This document shows positions 1 to 5,097 of a DNA stretch of 5,097 nucleotides, in pieces. The position numbers and the translations under genes are program-made. Source of the DNA: Bacteroidales bacterium (lineage in GTDB: Bacteria; Bacteroidota; Bacteroidia; Bacteroidales; UBA3824); the NCBI GenBank assembly GCA_017645985.1, contig JAGCNK010000161.1, positions 1-5,097 of the forward strand. Reading direction: 5' to 3'. How positions within the stretch are numbered: the first letter of the stretch is position 1; each line of letters opens with the position of its first letter. The notes beneath the pieces are model-generated. The model was given only the letters and a program-made list of their open reading frames with translations, did no database searches and was not told the DNA's origin.

Positions 1-731
1 CAAACATTGCGTTTAACATCGTCGGGAAGTTTGTGCTGCGGCACTTCGCCCGAAATAATGCGTGTGGTAACAGAGTTGCCGGTATCGTTAACATCGCCAA
101 ACACCACCACAGGATTGTCGCGACCTTGCAGATAGTCGCAAAGAATTGTCCTCACAGCCGACGACTCAGCGGCACGGAGCATCAATGAGCGTACCTGGGC
201 ACGGGCCAGATCTATCGGGTTGGCGTCTGATTCGCCTTGATAAAAAATCGGACGTTTGGATTTTAAGTGAACCACAAAGAATGTGATAATGCCGTAGTTG
301 GGAATAAGCACCTTGACCTTAAGCACAGGACGTGTAAAAGTCTTGAACGGCAAGGTGAGCAATTCGCCACGCTGCTGGAATGTTATCAGCGATTTTTTGG
401 GGAAATACTCTATCAGCTGCACGTCCTGGATTGGATAACGTGAGAGGAGAGCCACACGGGGCTGTTCGCCGTTTTCGCCTGGCATTACCACCTCGGCGTG
501 CTGATAGTTTTTGTTCTGACTGATAATGCGCTCGATTGCCTCAAGATGAAAACACTCTTGAAAACCGATAACGTCGGCGTTCATCTGGTTGAGCATAAAG
601 TTGATCCACTCCGCCTTGCGGTCAAAATCGTACTGCGAGAGTTTCATCGATCCGTACATCTCTACGTTGGGCAGCATCAAGTTCATCAGGTTGAACGTGC
701 CGCACTTTATTGTAATTATCTTCTGAGCCAT
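1..731 (-). CDS. Endonuclease/exonuclease/phosphatase (EEP) family protein, 3' end cut by the window
   Basis: The gene runs off the left edge; 243 complete codons are visible, starting MAQKIITIKCGTFNLMNLML. The EEP (DNase I/exonuclease III-like) fold is supported by its ordered motifs: FNL with Asn14, FQE with the metal-binding Glu59, HLKSKR with catalytic His155, and GDVND with Asp213/Asn215. The final SDH motif of the family should lie beyond the window. Family members are metal-dependent hydrolases of phosphodiester or phosphoester bonds, but the substrate (DNA, RNA, lipid or small phosphate) cannot be told from this part. No signal peptide or membrane segment is visible, so a cytoplasmic location is likely. 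The ATG at 731 is chosen because an in-frame TAG lies four codons upstream (741-743). No Shine-Dalgarno is seen, as usual in Bacteroidota. A terminator separates it from secG, so it is probably a separate transcript. Family call is confident; specific function is not. Confidence 0.88.
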   Translation of the reverse strand, partial: MAQKIITIKCGTFNLMNLMLPNVEMYGSMKLSQYDFDRKAEWINFMLNQMNADVIGFQECFHLEAIERIISQNKNYQHAEVVMPGENGEQPRVALLSRYPIQDVQLIEYFPKKSLITFQQRGELLTLPFKTFTRPVLKVKVLIPNYGIITFFVVHLKSKRPIFYQGESDANPIDLARAQVRSLMLRAAESSAVRTILCDYLQGRDNPVVVFGDVNDTGNSVTTRIISGEVPQHKLPDDVKRNV

Positions 732-765
732 ATCTGGGTACTATTAGGTTAAAAAAATATTGTTG

Positions 766-773
766 AAAAGATA
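766..773 (-). promoter_or_regulatory. Weak candidate -7 promoter box for the EEP gene
   Basis: Read on the minus strand the sequence is TATCTTTT, one base off the Bacteroidota -7 consensus TAnnTTTG. It would place a transcription start near 759-760 and a leader of about 28 bases before the ATG at 731. A TTTG lies upstream, but only 12 bases away rather than the usual 19-21, so the -33 element is not convincing. It sits between the secG terminator and the gene, where a promoter is needed if the gene is transcribed separately. Confidence 0.3.
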
Positions 774-808
774 CGGATTTTTTTTCAAACTTGTACACCC
801 AAGCGCAC

Positions 809-846
809 AAAAAAAATCCGAAAACAGTGCTGCTTTCGGATTTTTT
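809..846 (-). terminator. Intrinsic terminator of the operon ending in secG
   Basis: The arms TCCGAAA (817-823) and TTTCGGA (834-840) pair perfectly. Flanking A and T runs (811-816 with 841-846) extend the stem to 13 bp, with a 10-base loop at 824-833. In the minus-strand transcript the hairpin is followed by a U run (A8 at 809-816 on the plus strand). It starts about 20 bases after the secG stop codon. Because both arms end in A/T runs it could also stop plus-strand transcription. Confidence 0.85.
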
Positions 847-865
847 ACAAATAAATGAAAATTTC

Positions 866-1192
866 TTATTTGTTTTCGGGTGAGGGCTGAACTGTAGTGG
901 GGATAACAGGAGCTTCGTTGGGATTAACGAGGCGCTCTTTTACGTGCGACTCCTCGGCATTGTTGCCAAGACGGTTTACAAACACGCTGCTGATTACGCT
1001 CATTACCACGATAGCGATAACGAGACCCCATGTATAACTTTCAAGTTTGCTTTTCTGCTCGGCCACACCGCCGAAACGGTTTCCAACGCCAAAGTTAGAG
1101 GCAAGACCGCCTCCCTTGGAATTCTGAACCAACACTATTAGTATAAGCAAAAGGGCTGCTATTATTATAGCGATTGTTAACAACTGATACAT
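866..1192 (-). CDS. secG: Preprotein translocase subunit SecG
   Basis: SecG is the small auxiliary subunit of the SecYEG channel in the inner membrane; it assists SecA-driven export of unfolded preproteins. The 108-residue protein has the expected two membrane helices, about residues 2-22 and 54-72. Between them is the family signature VLVQNSKGGGLASNFG (20-35), a glycine-rich loop and the NRFGG segment (38-42). A polar, Pro/Glu/Asn-rich tail of about 35 residues follows the second helix; such tails vary between SecG proteins. The start at 1192 puts the first helix right at the N-terminus, as in other SecG proteins. It begins only 6 bases after the stop of the upstream TPR gene, so the two are co-transcribed and possibly translationally coupled. 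A terminator follows, making it the last gene of the operon. Confidence 0.96.
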   Translation of the reverse strand: MYQLLTIAIIIAALLLILIVLVQNSKGGGLASNFGVGNRFGGVAEQKSKLESYTWGLVIAIVVMSVISSVFVNRLGNNAEESHVKERLVNPNEAPVIPTTVQPSPENK

Positions 1193-1198
1193 AATCGT

Positions 1199-2935
1199 TT
1201 ATTTATTATTTAATTTTAATTTGTTTATCTCTTCAATTCGGGTTGCAAAGTAAGCACTTTTTTCCGGATTTTTCAAAATTAATTCGTTATAAATTGCAAT
1301 TGCCTTGTCATAAAGTTTCTGTTCGGTGTAAAGAACCGCCAATTTCTCGGTGAAGAGACCCTCAGGAGGGGTTATACTCGATTCGCCCATATCGCCTTCC
1401 GACACCTCTTTGTTGCGGTCGATGTGCGGAGATTCTTTCAGAAACTTGTCAATAAGGTCGTTTTTAGAAACAGAAACAGGTTCTGCAGTTTTTTCATCGT
1501 CTGTTTTGTTTTTGTACTTGTTGAGACGCATTTTGAGTTTTTCTGCTGCCGACATCGGTTTTTCGTCGGCGGAGGCATCTGTGGCGGCGGTGGCAGCAAT
1601 AGCAACTGCAGCGGCGGCCTTCTCCACAGGTACTGTGGTTTTTGTTACTGTGGTGGTAACTGTGGTTTCTACTTTTTCTACTGTGGTCTCTACCTTGGTA
1701 GCGGCGGCTTTTGCTTCGGCAGCCTTCTTTGCTTCTTCTGCAGCAGCTTTGGCTTCGGCAGCGGCTTTCTCTGCAGCAGCCTTTTCTTCTGCAGCTTTCT
1801 TTTCAGCGGCAGCCTTCTCTGCGGCGGCTTTTGCTTCGGCGGCTTTTGCTTCGGCGGCTTTCTTGGCTTCGGCAGCGGCTTTTTCTGCAGCGGCCTTCTC
1901 TGCGGCAGCTTTTTCAGCAGCAGCTTTCTCGGCAGCAGCCCTTTCTGCGGCGGCTTTCTCGTCCGAAACGGCAGTGGCAGCGCGTTTCTTGGTGGCCTCC
2001 TCGCTCTCTTTCTTCAACTGGGCTATCTTGGTAAGGATGTCCACTTTGCCGGCGGGCTTTTTCTCCTCGGCAGGTGCGGCGTCAGGTGTCTTCGACGACG
2101 AAACCTCCACTTTTACAGTTTCGGTCTTGACTGTGGTCTCCACTACCTTGCGGCCTGTATTCGGTTCTGTCTTGGTTTCAACTTTGGTCTCAACCTTGGT
2201 CTCGGCCTTAGGTTCAACCTTTACTTCAACTTTCGGTTCTGCCTTAGGCTCGGGTTTGGTCTCGATTTTTGGTTCTGGTTTTGGCTCAGGCTTGGTTTCT
2301 ACCTTGGGTTCAACCTTTACTTCAACCTTTGGAGCGGGTTTCGGTTCTGGTTTCGGCTCAGGCTTGGTTTCCACCTTAGGTTCAACCTTTACTTCAACCT
2401 TGGGAGCGGGTTTCGGTTCTGGCTTCGGTTCTGTTCTAGGTTCTGTTCTTGGAATGCGGCGTTCTCTCGGAGGTTCTGCCGAAGCGGTCTCGGGCTCCGA
2501 CAGCGGTGATTTAACTGTTCCATCGGCTTCGATGTTGGTAACCACCATATTATAATTTTTTATATCATTGAGACCAAACATATCGTTTGCGATTTCATCA
2601 TGATGCTTTTTCAGCTCTTCGAGCGAAGTGGGCTTTTTGTCCGAGACATCACGCGCGGGCTTTTTGGGCTTCTCCTCTTTTTGAGGCGCGGCGTCGGCGA
2701 TCTGACGGGTCAAATCTTTGTAGAGCACATACCTGTCGGAAACGTAGAGAGTTTCCAACGGCAGTTTTTCCTGCACCACCTTGGGATTTATCTTGTTGAG
2801 CGCCAGGAGATAAAGCAGATGCGCGGTTTGAAAATACGGATACTGTTTGATCAGTCCTTCCAACTCTACCACGCTTTCTTCGTTGATAAGTTGGGGCTCC
2901 TGTAAGAACTTGATAAATTGCTTTGATGTAATCAT
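1199..2935 (-). CDS. TPR protein with long Pro/Glu/Lys and Ala/Glu/Lys linker, function unknown
   Basis: A 578-residue protein with ordered ends and a huge low-complexity middle. The N-terminal 80 or so residues look helical and include QYPYFQTAHLLYLLAL (31-46), a stretch I recall from Bacteroidota proteins encoded beside lptE and secG. Residues 163-255 are Pro/Glu/Lys/Val repeats. Residues 264-278 and 414-434 are Thr/Val-rich. Residues 326-412 are KAAAEKAA-type repeats expected to form a long charged helix. Near the C-terminus, 525-575 fits one tetratricopeptide repeat plus a capping helix (LFTEKLAVLYTEQKLYDKAI, 527-546). No signal peptide or membrane segment is visible, so it is predicted to be cytoplasmic despite the TolA/TonB-like composition. 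It lies 71 bases after lptE and 6 before secG in the same operon, which hints at an envelope-related role, but that is inference. The start at 2935 keeps the conserved-looking N-terminus intact. Gene prediction is firm; function is unknown. Confidence 0.9.
   Translation of the reverse strand: MITSKQFIKFLQEPQLINEESVVELEGLIKQYPYFQTAHLLYLLALNKINPKVVQEKLPLETLYVSDRYVLYKDLTRQIADAAPQKEEKPKKPARDVSDKKPTSLEELKKHHDEIANDMFGLNDIKNYNMVVTNIEADGTVKSPLSEPETASAEPPRERRIPRTEPRTEPKPEPKPAPKVEVKVEPKVETKPEPKPEPKPAPKVEVKVEPKVETKPEPKPEPKIETKPEPKAEPKVEVKVEPKAETKVETKVETKTEPNTGRKVVETTVKTETVKVEVSSSKTPDAAPAEEKKPAGKVDILTKIAQLKKESEEATKKRAATAVSDEKAAAERAAAEKAAAEKAAAEKAAAEKAAAEAKKAAEAKAAEAKAAAEKAAAEKKAAEEKAAAEKAAAEAKAAAEEAKKAAEAKAAATKVETTVEKVETTVTTTVTKTTVPVEKAAAAVAIAATAATDASADEKPMSAAEKLKMRLNKYKNKTDDEKTAEPVSVSKNDLIDKFLKESPHIDRNKEVSEGDMGESSITPPEGLFTEKLAVLYTEQKLYDKAIAIYNELILKNPEKSAYFATRIEEINKLKLNNK
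1700..1960 (-). repeat. Degenerate Ala/Glu/Lys (KAAAEKAA) coding repeat
   Basis: This stretch encodes residues 326-412 of the TPR protein, built from units such as EKAAA and AEAKKAA with a basic period of five to seven residues. On the plus strand it appears as recurring GCNGCNTTTTC/GCAGC-type words. Codons vary between units, so the DNA repeat is less exact than the protein repeat. The composition resembles the long helical domain II of TolA. The predicted product is a roughly 87-residue charged helix. Confidence 0.8.
2171..2449 (-). repeat. Pro/Glu/Lys/Val coding repeat with a 72-bp tandem period
   Basis: Encodes residues 163-255 of the TPR protein. The block at 2301-2356 recurs at 2373-2428 with about three differences in 56 bases, a shift of 72 bp (24 residues). 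The similarity extends upstream over 2267-2300 against 2339-2372. The 20-base word GGTTCAACCTTTACTTCAAC occurs three times, at 2211-2230, 2307-2326 and 2379-2398. These spacings, 96 and 72, are both multiples of 24 bp. Protein units are PKVEVKVEPKVETKPEPK-like. Confidence 0.88.
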
Positions 2936-3006
2936 AATGTCTTCGTTTTTTGAGAGGGCCTAAGCCTGAGTTTGTTTTTCCAATATATATTTGAGTTTCT
3001 AATTCA

Positions 3007-3513
3007 TTACCAGTTAACTACCGAATCGTTGAAAATGTCGTCGATAAGCAGTGTCACTATCTCGTCCACCAATGCAGACTCTACCGTGGCAAACGGCTGT
3101 TTCACATCGTAATCGGCATATCTTGAATAACTTTTTTCAAAATCATTTTCGGGTTCGGTGGTGTTTGTAAACGACACCTTGATTGTTATGGTTAGACGGT
3201 TGCTCGCCGCCTGTCCCGTTGACTTGATGTCCACCGCCGAAATTTTGTAACCCGTGATCGTGCCTTCAAACGAGAGGTCGCCTCCGGTTTTAATCAGATT
3301 AAGCGGTGTCTGGCTCATAAACCGGTCTTTGAGGTCCTCCGTAATTTTCTGCGACAATGTCGGGTTCACATACGTTGAACGGTTTTGAAAATAATCAATG
3401 CTGACGGTTTTGGCCGAACCATAAGATGCGCCGGTGAATGAGTATATGCCACAACCTTGCCAAACGACTGCAATCAGCAGAACAAAAAACAATATTACAC
3501 TATTTTTTTTCAT
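3007..3513 (-). CDS. lptE: LptE-family LPS-assembly lipoprotein
   Basis: LptE is the outer-membrane lipoprotein that plugs the LptD barrel and helps insert lipopolysaccharide into the outer leaflet. The 168-residue product starts with a lipoprotein signal peptide: basic MKKN, a hydrophobic core (about 5-18) and WQGC, with Cys21 as the likely lipidation site. The -3 position of the lipobox is Trp rather than Leu, which is atypical. After it come segments I recognise from Bacteroidota LptE proteins: GIYSFTGAS (22-30), TVSIDYFQNRS, LTITIKVSFTNT and the closing DDIFNDSVVNW. Its ATG overlaps the stop of the upstream activator gene as ATGA (3510-3513), implying translational coupling. The length is normal for the Bacteroidota family. 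The LptD partner gene is not in the window. The family call rests on sequence pattern memory, and sequence identity to E. coli LptE would be low. Confidence 0.9.
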   Translation of the reverse strand: MKKNSVILFFVLLIAVVWQGCGIYSFTGASYGSAKTVSIDYFQNRSTYVNPTLSQKITEDLKDRFMSQTPLNLIKTGGDLSFEGTITGYKISAVDIKSTGQAASNRLTITIKVSFTNTTEPENDFEKSYSRYADYDVKQPFATVESALVDEIVTLLIDDIFNDSVVNW

Positions 3514-4748
3514 TTTGCAAGTTTGTATTCTTTAAGTTTACGATAAAGTGTGCGCTCTGATATTCCAAGCTCCTTGGCGGCGGGTTTGCGTTTGCCGCTG
3601 TACTTCTCAAGCGCTTTTTTGATAAGATCTTCCTCGGTGGCCGACAGCGATAGACTGTCGTCGACAAGTTCGCCCTGCTGAAACAGATTGTCGTCGGTTT
3701 CGTCGCGAAGTATGTGCGACTCGTCTACTATATGCTCATCGATATGCTGAACCTGCGGATGAACTATGCCCAAATCGTGAGGAGTGATGTCGTAGGCAGG
3801 CTTATGATCGTGCGACGAAGCTCCGCCTACAAGCTGACGCATCTCTTTCTTCAGTTCGTTGATGTCGTTCTTCATATCAAAAAGAACCTTGTAAAGAATC
3901 TCACGCTCCGAAGCGAACTGCTCGTCCGACTTGTCGACCGACATCAAAGCTGGAACTTTTACAGCTTGATAATCAGGGAGATATTTAGCCATAATATCAC
4001 CAGAGATATCGCGGTTCTGCTCGATTATGGAAATCTGCTCGGTAACGTTTTTCAACTGACGGACATTTCCCGGCCAGCGGTAAGTAAGAGCCATATTGCG
4101 TGCGTTGTTGTCAAGACGGATAACTGGCATAGAATAACGCTCAGCAAAATCGGATGCAAACTTGCGGAAAAGCAGCAAGATGTCGTTGCCACGCTCTCGC
4201 AAGGGCGGAATAGTTATCTGAACAGTATTGAGACGATAATACAAGTCCTCACGGAAACGTCCGTTGCGCACAGCCTCCACCATATTCACATTAGTGGCAG
4301 CCACCACGCGCACGTCGGTTTTTTGAACCTTGCTCGATCCCACGCGGATAAACTCCTTGCTCTCCAGCACACGCAGAAGTCTAACCTGGGTGCCGAGAGG
4401 AAGCTCAGCCACCTCGTCGAGAAAGATTGTGCCTTTGTCGGCCACTTCAAAATATCCACGGCGTGATTCGTTGGCGCCGGTAAATGATCCCTTCTCATGA
4501 CCGAAAAGCTCGCTGTCGATAGTGCCTTCGGGAATAGCTCCGCAGTTGACAGCTATATAGCTGCCGTGCTTGCGCGAACTAAGCTCATGAATAACCTTGG
4601 GGATAAACTCCTTTCCTGCACCGCTCTCGCCGGTTACAAGTACAGATATATCGGTAGGAGCCACCTGAGCCGCTATGTCAAGGGCTCTGTTCAACTTTTC
4701 GTCGTTGCCTATAATTCCAAACCGCTGCTTTATACTTTGAAGTTCCAT
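3510..4748 (-). CDS. Sigma-54-type enhancer-binding transcriptional activator (AAA+ plus Fis HTH, no receiver domain)
   Basis: A bacterial enhancer-binding protein that would use ATP hydrolysis to open sigma-54 (RpoN) promoters. Numbering from the chosen start (412 residues): Walker A GESGAGKE (40-47), sigma-54 contact loop GSFTGA (87-92, a variant of GAFTGA), Walker B GTIFLDEV (106-113), arginine-finger region FREDLYYRL (165-173), and WPGNVRQL (225-232) in the sensor II region. A linker of about 110 residues follows, with a likely coiled coil (about 274-307) and a His/Asp-rich part (313-345). A Fis-type helix-turn-helix ends the protein (about 370-412, KPAAKELGISERTLYRKLKEY). No N-terminal receiver, PAS or GAF domain is present, so the input signal is unknown. 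ATG 4748 is preferred over the in-frame ATG at 4775 because the latter lies inside the -7 promoter box and 4748 gives a start (MELQSIKQRFGIIGN) leading straight into the AAA+ domain. First gene of the operon; its stop overlaps lptE by 4 bases. Confidence 0.94.
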   Translation of the reverse strand: MELQSIKQRFGIIGNDEKLNRALDIAAQVAPTDISVLVTGESGAGKEFIPKVIHELSSRKHGSYIAVNCGAIPEGTIDSELFGHEKGSFTGANESRRGYFEVADKGTIFLDEVAELPLGTQVRLLRVLESKEFIRVGSSKVQKTDVRVVAATNVNMVEAVRNGRFREDLYYRLNTVQITIPPLRERGNDILLLFRKFASDFAERYSMPVIRLDNNARNMALTYRWPGNVRQLKNVTEQISIIEQNRDISGDIMAKYLPDYQAVKVPALMSVDKSDEQFASEREILYKVLFDMKNDINELKKEMRQLVGGASSHDHKPAYDITPHDLGIVHPQVQHIDEHIVDESHILRDETDDNLFQQGELVDDSLSLSATEEDLIKKALEKYSGKRKPAAKELGISERTLYRKLKEYKLAK

Positions 4749-4772
4749 TAAAAAAACATGTTTTTCAAAACA

Positions 4773-4780
4773 CAAAGGTA
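4773..4780 (-). promoter_or_regulatory. -7 box of the operon promoter (Bacteroidota housekeeping type)
   Basis: Minus-strand TACCTTTG is an exact match to the Bacteroidota TAnnTTTG element. It predicts transcription starting near 4766-4767 and an 18-20 base leader before the ATG at 4748. The region 19-21 bases upstream has no clear TTTG, so the -33 element is weak. It is not a -24/-12 sigma-54 promoter, so the activator does not obviously drive its own operon from here. Confidence 0.65.
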
Positions 4781-4931
4781 GTTAAATAAATTGGATTAAG
4801 GTGTACATTTTTAGTAAAAAAAGAGAAAAATATAGACAAAAGAAAAAGATGTTTTTAGAAAAAGGACGAGTATCGGAAAAAAAGGAAGGAAAAAGAATAA
4901 AATGACCATCGCAAAGACTAAGTATATATAC
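4781..4931. other. A/G-rich intergenic spacer between the rRNA terminator and the operon promoter
   Basis: About 150 bases with strong strand asymmetry: the plus strand is mostly A and G, including an unbroken purine run at 4875-4897. No gene is supported here. It may hold upstream promoter elements for the operon, but I can identify none beyond the -7 box at its left border. Confidence 0.6.
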
Positions 4932-4966
4932 AAAAAAAAATCCCCAGCCTTAAGTAAGGCTGAGGA
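4932..4966 (-). terminator. Intrinsic terminator after 5S rRNA
   Basis: Arms 4941-4951 and 4956-4966 pair over 11 positions with one C/A mismatch (4944/4963) and a 4-base loop (4952-4955). In the minus-strand transcript the hairpin is followed directly by nine U (plus-strand A9 at 4932-4940). It lies about ten bases past the 5S 3' end and would terminate the rRNA operon. Confidence 0.92.
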
Positions 4967-4976
4967 CTCTTAAAGT

Positions 4977-5085
4977 AGGGCGGCTACCTGCTCTCCCGCA
5001 TTGTGGCGCAGTACCATCGGCGCAAGCGGGCTTAACTTCTCTGTTCGGGATGGGAAGAGGTGGTGCCCCGCCGCTATGGCCGCCT
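4977..5085 (-). rRNA. rrf: 5S ribosomal RNA
   Basis: The minus strand carries the recognisable 5S core CCATCCCGAACAGAGAAGTT, followed by AAGCCCGC and GCGCCGATGGTACTGC, and ends GGGAGAGCAGGTAGCCGCC. The 5' GGCGGC (5084-5079) and 3' GCCGCC (4984-4979) form the closing helix I. The length of about 109 bases is normal; exact ends are uncertain by a few bases. It is part of the large ribosomal subunit. The 12 remaining bases to the right are AT-rich spacer, with the 23S gene expected further right, and a terminator follows on the left. Confidence 0.96.
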
Positions 5086-5097
5086 TAATATTTTACC

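Noticed and set aside
622..810. A 62-codon minus-strand open frame overlapping the start of the EEP gene
   Set aside because: It is in a different frame from the EEP gene with its intact motifs, and crosses the predicted promoter region.
1350..2555. A 401-codon plus-strand open frame, and overlapping plus-strand frames at 1424-2509 and 1711-2034
   Set aside because: They are antisense to the low-complexity middle of the TPR gene. Repeated GCN, AAR and GAR codons read backwards contain no stops, and the products are biased Ser/Ala/Phe, Gly/Phe/Cys or Leu/Gln/Arg strings with no recognisable domain.
2971..2993. A plus-strand TAnnTTTG match (2986-2993) with TTTG upstream (2971-2974), possible antisense promoter into lptE
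   Set aside because: The spacing is 11 bases instead of about 19-21, and the region is AT-rich enough for chance matches.
2936..3006. Weak hairpin in the lptE-TPR gap (GGC-TTAG-GCC, around 2957-2966)
   Set aside because: The stem is only 3 bp and the T run needed for a terminator is not in the right place on the minus strand.
3714..4466. A 250-codon plus-strand open frame
   Set aside because: It lies wholly antisense to the activator gene, whose AAA+ motifs are intact. The plus-strand product shows no domain.
4902..4973. A 23-codon plus-strand reading frame (MTIAKTKYIYKKK...) preceded by an AAGGAAGGA sequence
   Set aside because: It overlaps the 5S terminator hairpin and its poly-A tract, and the Shine-Dalgarno-like bases are part of a general purine-rich tract in an organism that does not appear to rely on such sites.

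Overview
The window looks like a chromosomal segment from a member of the Bacteroidales (phylum Bacteroidota). The main reasons are the four-gene run of an orphan sigma-54-type activator, a Bacteroidetes-type LptE lipoprotein, a YPYFQTAHLLY/TPR protein and SecG, all on the minus strand. Supporting signs are a perfect TAnnTTTG -7 promoter box, the absence of Shine-Dalgarno sequences before the starts, and a 5S rRNA of Bacteroidales type. I cannot name a genus.

Everything that looks genic reads on the minus strand, so transcription order runs from high to low coordinates. At the right edge lies a 5S rRNA gene (about 4977-5085) with a strong intrinsic terminator (4932-4966). It is presumably the 3' end of an rRNA operon whose 23S gene lies beyond the window. 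A 150-base A/G-rich spacer follows. Then comes a promoter (-7 box at 4773-4780) and a compact operon: the sigma-54 enhancer-binding protein (3510-4748), lptE (3007-3513, 4-base ATGA overlap), a low-complexity TPR protein of 578 residues (1199-2935, after a 71-base gap) and secG (866-1192, 6-base gap). A hairpin terminator at 809-846 closes the operon. The left edge holds the first 243 codons of an endonuclease/exonuclease/phosphatase-family protein (start at 731), with a weak promoter candidate of its own.

As a unit, the operon joins cell-envelope functions: LptE for outer-membrane LPS insertion and SecG for protein translocation. It also carries a regulator and a cytoplasmic-looking scaffold-like protein of unknown role. 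I found no mobile element, CRISPR array, tRNA or clear sign of horizontal transfer. The least ordinary parts are the TolA/TonB-like linker of the TPR protein with its 72-bp DNA repeats, the His/Asp-rich linker of the activator, and a pair of mutually exclusive hairpins between secG and the left-edge gene. I do not see evidence of a wholly new system.
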